64,000 nt of DNA, taken from positions 1 to 64,000 of the forward strand of contig NZ_JACGVC010000040.1 of NCBI RefSeq assembly GCF_014077005.1, written 5' to 3'. The notes under the pieces were generated by a model. It saw only the letters and a list, made by a program, of their open reading frames with translations, did not search any database and was not told the DNA's origin. Below are positions 55,708 through 64,000 of the stretch, in pieces. Position numbers and translations under genes: made by a program. Positions within the stretch are counted from its first letter, which is position 1; each line of letters opens with the position of its first letter. The DNA is from Colwellia sp. MB3u-45 (lineage in GTDB: Bacteria > Pseudomonadota > Gammaproteobacteria > Enterobacterales > Alteromonadaceae).

Positions 55708-57945
55708 TTACAATGAGCTATATTTTTCACGCAAACGCTGACGTACAAATTCAGCTAGCGTATTGACTACAAAGGTAAATACAAATAAAACAAATGCGGC
55801 CAAGAACAGAATACGATAATGAGAACTACCCACTTCCGATTCTGGCATTTCAACCGCAATATTTGCTGCAAGTGTTCTCATGCCTTGGAAAATACTCCAA
55901 TCAAGAATCGGGGTATTACCGGTTGCCATTAACACAATCATGGTTTCTCCCACCGCACGGCCAAGTCCCATCATAACGGCAGAAAATATGCCTGGGCTGG
56001 CGGTCAGTAACACCACTTTAATTAAGGTTTGCCATTGAGTGGCGCCTAATGCCAAAGAACCACTGGTTAAATGCCTAGGGACACTAAAAATAGCATCTTC
56101 AGCCATAGAGAATATCGTAGGAATAACCGCAAATCCCATGGCAATACCCACAACTAAAGCATTTCGTTGGTCAAAACTAATGCCTAAATCATTAGTAATA
56201 TATTGTCGAACATCACCACCAAACAAGTGTAATTCAAGCACAGGAGATAAGGCGAATGCCGCATAAGACGCCAGTAAAATAGCCGGTATTAAAATAATAG
56301 GTGCCCATGTTTCAGGAATAAGTGTTTTGTATTTTCGAGGTAATTTGTGCCATGAGAAAGCGGTAATAAACACTGAGGATGGAATAAAAACCAGCAATAA
56401 GCAGATAGCCGGTAAGTAAATTTCAATAATAGGGGCTAACCAAAGTCCAGCCAAGAAACCTAAAATAACGGTTGGCAAGGCTTCCATCATCTCAATGGTC
56501 GGTTTAACTTTTCTGCGCATACCAGGCGTCATAAAGTAAGCCGTATAAATGGCGGCAGTTAAGGCAATAGGTACGGCAAACATCATAGCGTATGATGCGG
56601 CTTTAATGGTACCAAACGAAATGGGCACCAAAGAAAATTTTGCTTCAAAATCATCAGAGCCAGACGTAGATTGCCAAATAAACTCAGGTTCAGGATAACT
56701 TTCATACCAAACTTCTTGCCAAAGTGCTTGCCAAGTAACTTCTGGGTGCTCATTTTTGACAGAGAAAATAGCCAATTCGTTGTTCGAAAACACCACTAAA
56801 CCATCGGCACGAGGCGCAATAGAAAGCGCTTGAGCATTACCTTGGTGTAAATTACCACGCCATAAATCTGCTTCGCTGGTGGTATAAAACATGCCCATTT
56901 CACCTGACGGTGTTTCGGTATAAAAACTTTTACGATATTGCTCGGTATATATGGCGGTTATCGGTTCATTGTCACTCACTTTGAAACGACGAATTTCTTT
57001 AAATTCACGCCCTTCATCTGTGGCAACTTCGAACCATTGACTGACTGAACCATTGTCATCACCTAATAAAATTGAGCTACCACCTGACAATAACGCCATA
57101 CTGGTAATATGATTAGGTGTTGATTTATTTTGTGCCAGTTGCGGAATAATGGTCGCTTTTAGCTCGGGTTCATAATCTAATGAAAACACAGCGACTTGAT
57201 CATTTTGGCGAACAAACGCCATAGACAAACCTGACGATACCAAAATATCATTAACCTGCTTTGCCTCATAATCAATTTCTTGATATTGCACGTCATACGC
57301 CGTGTCGTAATTAAAGTCATCTTCAGCTAACAAAGTAGTTTTAATCAGGCGATTATCTTGGGTAAAAGCAACGAAAATTGCTTTTTCATCATCCATAGCA
57401 AATGACAGCTTGGTAATTGCTGCATTATTTTCATCAATGGGTAAATATTCTTTACCTAACGGATAACGAATACTAGGAATAATGACCCTTTTACCACTGG
57501 TAAAATTAGCTGTAAAACTGGGGACAATAAGCTGAACATTGCCAGCACTGTCAATTAATAGCTTTTGCTTTTGCCCCACATTAATCAGCTGCGCTAGGCT
57601 TTCGCCATCAGCAACCAATGGTTGAGAAAGTATTTTGTCACCGGCTTTATGCCCGTCACCATCAACTAATTGATAAAAGTTAATCTTGCCTTGTTCAGTA
57701 ATGCTATAGGCAACTTCTTTTAATTCATCAACGCCTGTTGCTAGCACTTTATATTCTTCGTTGATAACAAATTTTGCGGTTACATCAACTTTTGCAGATT
57801 CAAAGATAGGTTTAATTACGTAGAGTAAATACATGAATATTAATACTAGCGTAAATAAAACACTGATACCGCCTAAGGTAATTATCCATTTTGCTAATGA
57901 ATTTTTCACTTTGCGATAGTTTGCTGATTTAGAAGCAATGGCCAC
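55708..57945 (-). CDS. pstC: Phosphate ABC transporter permease PstC with large periplasmic domain
   Basis: The 745-residue protein has an N-terminal membrane helix (about 20-40), a ~390-residue periplasmic domain with beta-propeller-like repeats (about 45-440) and a C-terminal permease with EAA loop ALGATQWQTLIKVVLLTASPGIF. Ordinary PstC is about 320 residues. It is the first gene of pstC-pstA-pstB-phoU, behind a triple Pho box; no pstS gene lies in the window. Confidence 0.93.
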   Translation of the reverse strand: MAIASKSANYRKVKNSLAKWIITLGGISVLFTLVLIFMYLLYVIKPIFESAKVDVTAKFVINEEYKVLATGVDELKEVAYSITEQGKINFYQLVDGDGHKAGDKILSQPLVADGESLAQLINVGQKQKLLIDSAGNVQLIVPSFTANFTSGKRVIIPSIRYPLGKEYLPIDENNAAITKLSFAMDDEKAIFVAFTQDNRLIKTTLLAEDDFNYDTAYDVQYQEIDYEAKQVNDILVSSGLSMAFVRQNDQVAVFSLDYEPELKATIIPQLAQNKSTPNHITSMALLSGGSSILLGDDNGSVSQWFEVATDEGREFKEIRRFKVSDNEPITAIYTEQYRKSFYTETPSGEMGMFYTTSEADLWRGNLHQGNAQALSIAPRADGLVVFSNNELAIFSVKNEHPEVTWQALWQEVWYESYPEPEFIWQSTSGSDDFEAKFSLVPISFGTIKAASYAMMFAVPIALTAAIYTAYFMTPGMRRKVKPTIEMMEALPTVILGFLAGLWLAPIIEIYLPAICLLLVFIPSSVFITAFSWHKLPRKYKTLIPETWAPIILIPAILLASYAAFALSPVLELHLFGGDVRQYITNDLGISFDQRNALVVGIAMGFAVIPTIFSMAEDAIFSVPRHLTSGSLALGATQWQTLIKVVLLTASPGIFSAVMMGLGRAVGETMIVLMATGNTPILDWSIFQGMRTLAANIAVEMPESEVGSSHYRILFLAAFVLFVFTFVVNTLAEFVRQRLREKYSSL

Positions 57946-57991
57946 TTAAAAACACCTTCAACTATGATAATTTTTTAACTGCGGCTATTGT

Positions 57992-58020
57992 AAGACAGCA
58001 ACATGACAGTTTTGTGACAA
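57992..58020 (-). promoter_or_regulatory. Triple Pho box (PhoB binding array) before pstC
   Basis: On the minus strand three 7-mers, TTGTCAC, CTGTCAT and CTGTCTT, are spaced at exactly 11 bp by AAAA and GTTG. The last two form a Pho box close to the consensus; the first adds a third half-site. It ends about 47 bp upstream of the pstC start. Phosphate-starvation control is strongly suggested. Confidence 0.85.
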
Positions 58021-58164
58021 GGTGTTTTTTATCTCACACCGCCATTAAAAATAACAGCGACAACTTGCTAGTTTTTAGTTATGTTATGACTTATTAAATG
58101 TTATCAATGAAATAACCAAACCTATTAAAATAACCGCGCATTGGGCAGAAGGAAAAATAACAAC

Positions 58165-58599
58165 ATGAATATTAATAAAATAATGCAACGTAATTTAATA
58201 ACGTTAGAGTTAGATGACAGCTTAGAGAGTGCTAAAAACTTGTTTGATCAACATAATATTCATCATATTTTGATCAAAGATAAAACCACCTTAACAGGCA
58301 TTATTACCGACCGTGATTTATGGAAAAACTTAAGCCCCACTATAGGTACGCGTAAACAAACCCCGCAAGATAGTTTTATATTGAATAAAAAAGTGCATTT
58401 AATCATGGCTCGTGAACTGATCACCGCAACAGAAGATGTCAGCTTATCTGAAGCAGTATTGCTATTTCATGATCATAAAATATCTTGCCTGCCTATTGTT
58501 GATGAAAATAAATGTGCTATTGGTGTTATTACTTGGCGCGATATCATCAAGGTCATTGCGGTGCAATATCGTCGCAAAAATCAAGACAACGGTAAGTAA
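58165..58599 (+). CDS. CBS domain protein
   Basis: The 144-residue protein is a pair of CBS domains (about 1-55 with TLTGIITDRDLW, and about 80-140 with CAIGVITWRDIIKVIA). CBS pairs bind adenosine nucleotides and regulate partners. The start is the ATG at 58165 with AAGGA about 12 bases before it; a TTG at 58141 is in frame but weaker. It is divergent from pstC and alone. Confidence 0.88.
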   Translation: MNINKIMQRNLITLELDDSLESAKNLFDQHNIHHILIKDKTTLTGIITDRDLWKNLSPTIGTRKQTPQDSFILNKKVHLIMARELITATEDVSLSEAVLLFHDHKISCLPIVDENKCAIGVITWRDIIKVIAVQYRRKNQDNGK

Positions 58600-59251
58600 T
58601 AATACCCAACTTTATTAATCGCTCTAGTGTAATAAACAGTAAAACCGCGATAGAGACTTAACAGCTAACAGATAACATCGAACAGCCCGCTTTGTGTTTA
58701 GCTTATGCCGGAGGTTTTTCAGCAAAGCTCTCAAATGCTGGCTGCTCATCATAGCGCTTAGATAACACTCCTTCTCATTAGTGCAGAAAATCATTGCTGC
58801 AGAAAATATCACTTTTCTGCTCTGCCAACTCAATGGTTTGCTGCGCTAAATACTTACCTAATATCTATTTAGCGTTAGTTGCATTCAATCGTGTGTAGCA
58901 AATAGTTTTTAGCAAATCATGCTTAATAAATGGCGCTTAATAAATTACCTTTAATAAGACGTTATTAATAAAATGAGTTAGCCGTTTTAATTTAGTCGCT
59001 TAAATACAGACTAAAAAAATACATAAAAAACCATCACAGTGTATGAACGAGTGAAATTTAATCTATATTTCAATCTATATTTCAATACTATACAGCTGAA
59101 GATGTTTAATCTAACGCCCTAAAGCAGATATTAAATGCCTATGTTGAGTGCTTACTTGTAAATATCTTTTCATAAAAATGTTACTGATTGTTATAAAAAC
59201 TGCTAGGTTAAGTCTCAGAGAGATATTCTGGTATTAAGCCAAATAACAGGG
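58600..59251. other. Gene-free spacer before the diguanylate cyclase
   Basis: This 650-bp region shows no supported gene. A direct duplication of a 12-bp unit AATCTATATTTC lies at 59060-59083. A minus-strand open frame near 58624-58833 lacks any domain or ribosome site. Confidence 0.5.
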
Positions 59252-60559
59252 ATGAGATGGGATGTACGTATGGCCTATAAAAAAAATATAGCTGCTTTAT
59301 TGCAACAAGTGCATGAAATGACTAGTGTGCTCGATAATATTGGCTCCTATGTTTATTGCAAAAATTTAGCCGGTAAATACACCTATGTTAATGCCGATGT
59401 TGCCGCGTTATTTCAAACCTCTGTTCAAGATATTATAGGTAAAGATGATAGCTACTTTTTTGATTTAAATGTGCTTGATGAATTGCTTAAAAACGATCGT
59501 AAGGTTATTTTTGGTAAAGTTTCGTTAGCTTTTGAAGAAAGTAATCTGATTAAATCTACCGGCAAAGTGCACACCTATAAAACCATTAAAAATCCTATAT
59601 TCAATGAGATGGGCGAAATTATTGGTCTTTCAGGGATATCGACAGATATTACCATGCAAAAATTACTAGAAGAGGATAATCAGGATCAAAAGCATTTATT
59701 CGACGTTATTTTAAATAATATTGATGCCTACATTTACATGAAAGACGCTAAACGCCGCTACCGATATGTTAATAGGCGCGTAGCAGAACTGATTGGTCTG
59801 CCTGCAGAAGAAATTATTGGTAAACTTGATACCGATGTTGTTTCGCCGAGCTATGCCGATCACTTTTGGCAAACTGACAAACTCGCATTTGAGGGCAACG
59901 AAAAAGTAGTGATCAACGAAACATTAGAGTCACCTGACAAGAAAACGCAACATTACCTCAGCACCAAAGTACCTTTCCAATTAAGAGGTGATATGAGAAC
60001 TATGATAGCCTTTTCCACCAATGTCACTGAACTATATCAACTGAAAGAAAAATTTGAACAACTGGCTAATACCGATGTATTGACCAGTATCTACAACCGT
60101 CGTTATTTTTTTGATAATGCTAATCGAGAGTTCAACCGGGCGAAAAGACACCAACAAGCACTGGCTGTTATCTCGTTAGATGTTGACCACTTTAAGACTG
60201 TTAACGATCAATATGGCCACCCTGTTGGCGATCAAGTGTTAATCAAAATTGCGCAACTCATTACTCCCACTATCAGAGCCGAAGATATTTTTGCCCGAAT
60301 AGGCGGAGAAGAGTTTTCAATATTACTACCCAACATTAGCCTGTCTCAAAGCTTGCAAGCCGCAGAAAGATTACGCGACTTATTAGATAAAAAACCAATA
60401 CTTATTAACAAAAACATTATGCTATCAATAAAAATCAGTTTGGGGGTTTCGGTGCTAAAAGCCAGCGACAATTGCTTTCAAGATCTCTATGCCCGCTCTG
60501 ACAGTGCTTTATATCAAGCTAAGTCTCAGGGGAGGAATCACGTATATTTAATCGACTAA
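59252..60559 (+). CDS. PAS-PAS-GGDEF diguanylate cyclase
   Basis: The product of 435 residues has two PAS sensor domains (about 15-125 and 145-265; both contain YVN...ADV or NRRVAEL-like segments) and a GGDEF domain (about 270-435) with the active motif GGEEF and an I-site RAED five residues before it, so it should make c-di-GMP and be product-inhibited. A second in-frame ATG at 59270 is possible. No membrane helix is seen, so it is cytoplasmic. PilZ genes at 27.4 and 62.5 kb could respond to its product. Confidence 0.94.
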   Translation: MRWDVRMAYKKNIAALLQQVHEMTSVLDNIGSYVYCKNLAGKYTYVNADVAALFQTSVQDIIGKDDSYFFDLNVLDELLKNDRKVIFGKVSLAFEESNLIKSTGKVHTYKTIKNPIFNEMGEIIGLSGISTDITMQKLLEEDNQDQKHLFDVILNNIDAYIYMKDAKRRYRYVNRRVAELIGLPAEEIIGKLDTDVVSPSYADHFWQTDKLAFEGNEKVVINETLESPDKKTQHYLSTKVPFQLRGDMRTMIAFSTNVTELYQLKEKFEQLANTDVLTSIYNRRYFFDNANREFNRAKRHQQALAVISLDVDHFKTVNDQYGHPVGDQVLIKIAQLITPTIRAEDIFARIGGEEFSILLPNISLSQSLQAAERLRDLLDKKPILINKNIMLSIKISLGVSVLKASDNCFQDLYARSDSALYQAKSQGRNHVYLID

Positions 60560-60723
60560 TCATCAAAGCCTTAAGCGCATTCAAACCCAAGCGATAAATT
60601 TGCGATGCCAAACACAGATAGCTTTTAGCTTAACGACATCAAGCCCATAAAACCTCATTGCCAACAAGGTCACTATTAACCTAGAATAGCGACATTACTC
60701 ACACTGTCTAAAAAAGGTTTTTC

Positions 60724-62403
60724 ATGGCACAACCATTACCCGATAAATTCATCATGTCGATGAACCGCGTTTCCAAGGTAGTTCCACCTAAACGCACAAT
60801 TTTAAAAGACATCTCACTTTCTTTCTTTCCTGGTGCAAAAATTGGTGTGCTAGGTCTCAATGGCTCAGGTAAATCTACCTTACTGCGTATTATGGCCGGT
60901 CTTGATACCGAATTTGAAGGTGAATCAAAAGCACTTCCAGGTACTAACATAGGTTATTTGCCACAAGAGCCAATATTAGACGAAGAAAAAACCGTCCGTG
61001 AAATTGTTGAAGAAGCCGTTTCTGAAGTAAAAAATGCTATAGCACGATTAGACCAAGTCTATTCAGACTACGCAGAGCCCGATGCCGACTTTGACGCTTT
61101 AGCGAAGGAGCAAGGGCAATTAGAAGATATTATCAATAGCCAAGACGGCCACAATATTGACAACGTCTTAGAGCGCGCCGCTGATGCTTTACGTTTACCT
61201 GAGTGGGAACAAAAAATTGGTGTACTTAGTGGTGGTGAACGTCGTCGTGTTGCACTTTGTCGTTTGTTATTACAAAAACCTGATATGTTGCTACTTGATG
61301 AGCCCACCAACCATTTAGATGCTGAATCTGTTGCCTGGTTAGAGCGATTTTTACATGACTATCCTGGTACCGTCGTTGCTATTACGCATGATAGATATTT
61401 CTTAGATAATGTCGCTGGTTGGATCCTAGAGCTTGATAGAGGATATGGTATTCCTTATGAAGGCAACTATTCTTCATGGTTAGAGCAGAAAAACACCCGT
61501 TTAGAACAAGAAAGTAAAACTGAAAGTGCCTTGCAAAGAACCATTAAACAAGAACTTGAATGGGTACGCTCAAATCCAAAAGCGCGTCAGTCAAAAAGCA
61601 AAGCCCGTATGGCACGCTTTGAAGAGCTTAATAGCCAAGATCATCAAAAGCGTAATGAAACAAACGAGCTGTACATACCACCAGGACCTCGTTTAGGTGA
61701 TAAAGTATTAGATGTTAATAACTTAACCAAATCTTTTGGGGATAGAGTACTGATTGATAACTTAAGCTTTAGCGTACCTAAGGGGGCTATTGTCGGTATT
61801 ATCGGACCAAACGGTGCTGGTAAATCAACCTTATTTAAAATAATGTCAGGTGCTGAACAGCCAGACTCTGGACATGTAGAACTCGGTGATACAGTTAAGC
61901 TTGCTAGTGTTGATCAGTTTCGCGATGACATGGACAACAGTAAAACCGTATACCAAGAAATATCTCAAGGCCATGAAATTTTACAAATTGGTAGTTTTGA
62001 AATTCCAAGTCGTGCTTACGTTAGCCGCTTTAACTTTAAAGGTAATGATCAACAAAAGATCATTGGTGACTTATCTGGTGGTGAGCGTAACCGTGTTCAT
62101 TTAGCCAAATTAGTGCAAACAGGTGGTAACGTATTACTGCTCGATGAACCCACCAACGATCTAGACGTTGAAACCTTGCGTGCACTTGAAGAAGCACTGT
62201 TAGAATTTCCAGGCTGTGCCATGGTTATTTCCCATGACCGTTGGTTCCTTGACCGCATCGCCACCCATATTTTAGATTACCGTGATGAAGGCAACATCAA
62301 CTTCTATGAAGGAAATTATACAGAATACGAAGAATGGTTGAAGAAAACTTATGGTCCAGCAGCAGCTGAACCACATAGAATAAAATATAAAAAAATAGGT
62401 TAA
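60724..62403 (+). CDS. ettA: Energy-dependent translational throttle protein EttA
   Basis: The 559-residue ABC-F protein binds the ribosomal E site and gates translation by energy state. It has two ATPase domains with Walker A GLNGSGKST and GPNGAGKST, signatures LSGGERRRVALCR and LSGGERNRVHLAK, Walker B LLLDEPTNHLD and LLLDEPTNDLD, an inserted arm in the first domain (about 95-140), and a linker between them with KARMARFEEL. Length matches EttA. Confidence 0.97.
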   Translation: MAQPLPDKFIMSMNRVSKVVPPKRTILKDISLSFFPGAKIGVLGLNGSGKSTLLRIMAGLDTEFEGESKALPGTNIGYLPQEPILDEEKTVREIVEEAVSEVKNAIARLDQVYSDYAEPDADFDALAKEQGQLEDIINSQDGHNIDNVLERAADALRLPEWEQKIGVLSGGERRRVALCRLLLQKPDMLLLDEPTNHLDAESVAWLERFLHDYPGTVVAITHDRYFLDNVAGWILELDRGYGIPYEGNYSSWLEQKNTRLEQESKTESALQRTIKQELEWVRSNPKARQSKSKARMARFEELNSQDHQKRNETNELYIPPGPRLGDKVLDVNNLTKSFGDRVLIDNLSFSVPKGAIVGIIGPNGAGKSTLFKIMSGAEQPDSGHVELGDTVKLASVDQFRDDMDNSKTVYQEISQGHEILQIGSFEIPSRAYVSRFNFKGNDQQKIIGDLSGGERNRVHLAKLVQTGGNVLLLDEPTNDLDVETLRALEEALLEFPGCAMVISHDRWFLDRIATHILDYRDEGNINFYEGNYTEYEEWLKKTYGPAAAEPHRIKYKKIG

Positions 62404-62423
62404 CTAACTAGTTAACAACAAGT

Positions 62424-62460
62424 AAAAGGCACCTTAATAAATTAATTAAGGTGCCTTTTT
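62424..62460 (+). terminator. Terminator of ettA
   Basis: A 15-bp stem (62424-62438 with 62445-62459) has an AAATTA-like loop and ends in T. It lies about 20 bp past the ettA stop. Confidence 0.88.
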
Positions 62461-62527
62461 ATTAAAATCGGGCTATGCTGAGTAAATCACTTTTTGATAA
62501 TTAAACTCATTTTGATAATGAAAATCA

Positions 62528-62887
62528 ATGCAAAATAGACGCCAATTTACACGAATTCTTTTTTCTATACCGGCAGAATTAGCAATAGAGCAGCAAGTAT
62601 TTAATGTCAATATTCATGATATATCATTAAAAGGCGTTTTACTTTTTGCTGATACTAAAGGCCTATTCCTTGAAAAAAAATTGGGTTTACTATCACTTAA
62701 ATTAGATGACTTTGGCGCTAAAATCATAATGAAAGTCACCGTTGCTCATCAAGAAAGCAATAAAATTGGACTGCAATGCAATGGTATTGATATTGACAGT
62801 GTGAGTTTATTACGGCGCTTAATTGAACTGAACCTTGCAGACGATAAGCAATTTCATAAAGAACTGTCACAGCTAACTCGACCTTAA
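62528..62887 (+). CDS. PilZ domain protein
   Basis: The 119-residue single-domain protein has the c-di-GMP-binding RxxxR pattern (RRQFTR at 4-9) and the DxSxxG motif (DISLKG at 32-37), the two hallmarks of a functional PilZ receptor. It probably links c-di-GMP to motility or surface attachment. It lies 2 kb from the GGDEF gene. Confidence 0.9.
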   Translation: MQNRRQFTRILFSIPAELAIEQQVFNVNIHDISLKGVLLFADTKGLFLEKKLGLLSLKLDDFGAKIIMKVTVAHQESNKIGLQCNGIDIDSVSLLRRLIELNLADDKQFHKELSQLTRP

Positions 62888-62928
62888 TTAATACGCGCAA
62901 CTTCAACTAAATTTTCAAAGGATTTATT

Positions 62929-63426
62929 ATGAATCATCTTATTATATCTTTCATCACCGCAGATCGCCCTGGCATAGTCAAAGTATTATCTGACCTTATC
63001 AGTCAGCATAAAGCCAATTGGCAAGAGTCTAGTTTACATCAGATATCAGGCGTTTTTGCTGGCGTGATCGACATTGCCGTTGCCCCTGAAAACTCAGCAG
63101 CATTATCGAGTGAACTCGCGGCCTTAACCGGCTTTAAAATGCAAATAGAACATGTACAACCTAATGACTCAGTACCTGAAACCTTGCTTGTTTTAGAACT
63201 AACGGCAAACGATAGAGCGGGCATAATTCAAGAAATATCTTCTACTATTCATCATCATGGTGGTAATTTACTTAAACTGGTGAGTACACAAGAAAGCGCA
63301 CCACATGCCGGCCATGAATTATTCAAAGCAAAAGTTACTATTTCGACTAATACAAAAGCTATCGACTCTATGATTGATGCGCTTGAAAACCTCGCCGATG
63401 ACTTGATGGTAGATATTTCTCGCTAA
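62929..63426 (+). CDS. GcvR-like ACT domain protein
   Basis: The 165-residue protein consists of two ACT domains (about 5-70, start ITADRPGIVKVLSDLI; about 90-160, LELTANDRAGIIQEISS). This is the layout of GcvR, which in E. coli represses the glycine cleavage genes through GcvA. Glycine-linked regulation is inferred from the family. It follows the PilZ gene by about 40 bp. Confidence 0.88.
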   Translation: MNHLIISFITADRPGIVKVLSDLISQHKANWQESSLHQISGVFAGVIDIAVAPENSAALSSELAALTGFKMQIEHVQPNDSVPETLLVLELTANDRAGIIQEISSTIHHHGGNLLKLVSTQESAPHAGHELFKAKVTISTNTKAIDSMIDALENLADDLMVDISR

Positions 63427-63480
63427 AAAACTAACTATTGCCCAAGACGCTAGCAATGCCTTAGCTTGTTTTTCATACTG

Positions 63481-63510
63481 TTTTATATGTTTTTATATGT
63501 TTTTATATTA
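63481..63510. repeat. Three 10-bp AT-rich tandem repeats
   Basis: TTTTATATGT occurs twice, followed by TTTTATATTA. It lies 55 bp past the ACT-domain gene. Confidence 0.7.
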
Positions 63511-63708
63511 TTTTATAAAAATATTATTACTCTTTCATATCGACTTAAAGCTTCTATTAATACCCTGGTGCTATGTTCTTATCTAAAGGTAAGTTCGTAG
63601 CATATTACATAGCGCAATGACCAAGATGGTAAAGAATGGCAATGTGATGACAGTATTGCCAACATGGAGGTTGGTGCTTAGTTTTTGTCTGGGAAAAAAT
63701 GATCGTTC

Positions 63709-64000
63709 GTCCTGAACATACACCCTGCTGTGCATCCATGCACCCGCGATATATCCTGCATCCTAAACATAGCTGCTCTTTTACATCCATGTAATCACAG
63801 CATACCCTTCGTCCTGAACATCGCTGCTCTTTCACATCCATGTGATCGCAGCATACCCTTCGTCCTGAATATCGCTGCTCTTTCACATCCATGTGATCGC
63901 AGCATACTGTTCGTCCTGAATATCGCTGCTCTTTCACATCCATGTGATCGCAGCATACCCTTCGTCCTGAATATCACTGCTCTTTCACATCCATGTGATC
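63709..64000. repeat. 51-bp tandem repeat array with conserved hairpins, cut by the window edge
   Basis: Six units, counted from GTCC/ATCC landmarks at 63709, 63760, 63811, 63862, 63913 and 63964, have an exact 51-bp period. Each has a hairpin core centred on CATCCATG (63730-63743, 63781-63794, 63832-63845, 63883-63896, 63934-63947, 63985-63998). In most units outer arms GCTGC and GCAGC extend it. The core arms covary: TCACAT/ATGTGA, TTACAT/ATGTAA and GTGCAT/ATGCAC. A period divisible by three keeps two minus-strand frames open, but the changes preserve pairing rather than protein. The array continues to the right. Confidence 0.88.

Noticed and set aside
58624-58833. 69-codon minus-strand frame before the diguanylate cyclase
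   Set aside because: No ribosome site, no hydrophobic or domain pattern, and unusual composition; treated as non-coding spacer.
63605-63943. 112-residue Cys-rich repeat protein on the minus strand
   Set aside because: The frame is open because the repeat length is a multiple of three; base changes follow hairpin pairing, and no start signal is visible.
63709-64000. Possible CRISPR array at the right edge
   Set aside because: The parts between palindromes are themselves repeated, the period is 51 bp without variable spacers, and no cas genes are present in the window.

Overview
The window looks like chromosomal core DNA of a marine, AT-rich gammaproteobacterium in the Alteromonadales, most likely the Colwellia/Thalassotalea group. 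This rests on gene order (smpB-ratA-rnfH-bamE-recN-nadK-grpE-dnaK-dnaJ, leuABCD, ygiF-ygiM), protein character and the abundance of small intergenic palindromic and tandem repeats. No phage, integron, CRISPR array or complete insertion sequence was found. The genus assignment is an inference.

Layout. 1-5.6 kb: heat-shock genes dnaJ, dnaK and grpE on the minus strand, with sigma-32-type promoters before dnaK and grpE and an inverted REP-like repeat cluster between those two genes. 5.7-11.1 kb: nadK, recN (SOS box), bamE, rnfH, ratA, smpB and the tmRNA gene, so SmpB and its RNA partner sit side by side. 11.3-17.1 kb: a YdjM-like membrane protein, a VOC protein and a two-gene RND efflux pump. 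17.5-24.8 kb: an M20 peptidase, a group that resembles sugar-acid catabolism (SDR, amidohydrolase/lactonase, Lrp-type regulator, enolase-superfamily dehydratase, class II aldolase), a MITE-like element and an NRDE protein. 24.9-30.6 kb: an unlisted 57-residue membrane protein, a ThrE-type exporter, a TetR regulator, a PilZ-like protein, ygiF (CYTH plus CHAD) and ygiM.

30.6-35.0 kb: surface polysaccharide genes (Wzi-like, GT9, GT25, CDP-glycerol transferase-like). 35.0-40.2 kb: leuABCD preceded by a promoter, a leucine-rich leader peptide and an attenuator. 40.3-43.4 kb: a GspA-GspB fusion divergent from cca. 43.6-49.4 kb: a TonB-dependent receptor, fumarylacetoacetase and trhO. 49.7 kb: tRNA-Phe. 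50.2-58.0 kb: phosphate uptake genes on the minus strand (pstC-pstA-pstB-phoU, then a DUF47 protein and Pit) behind a triple Pho-box-like array. 58.1-63.4 kb: a CBS protein, a PAS-PAS-GGDEF diguanylate cyclase, ettA, a PilZ protein and a GcvR-like ACT protein.

The right edge holds a 51-bp tandem repeat array whose units form hairpins with compensatory base changes. This is the least explained signal in the window. Other points of note are the GspA-GspB fusion that appears to lack the peptidoglycan-binding domain, an SOS box placed inside the nadK terminator stem, and a genome habit of short intergenic tandem duplications with periods of 10-22 bp.
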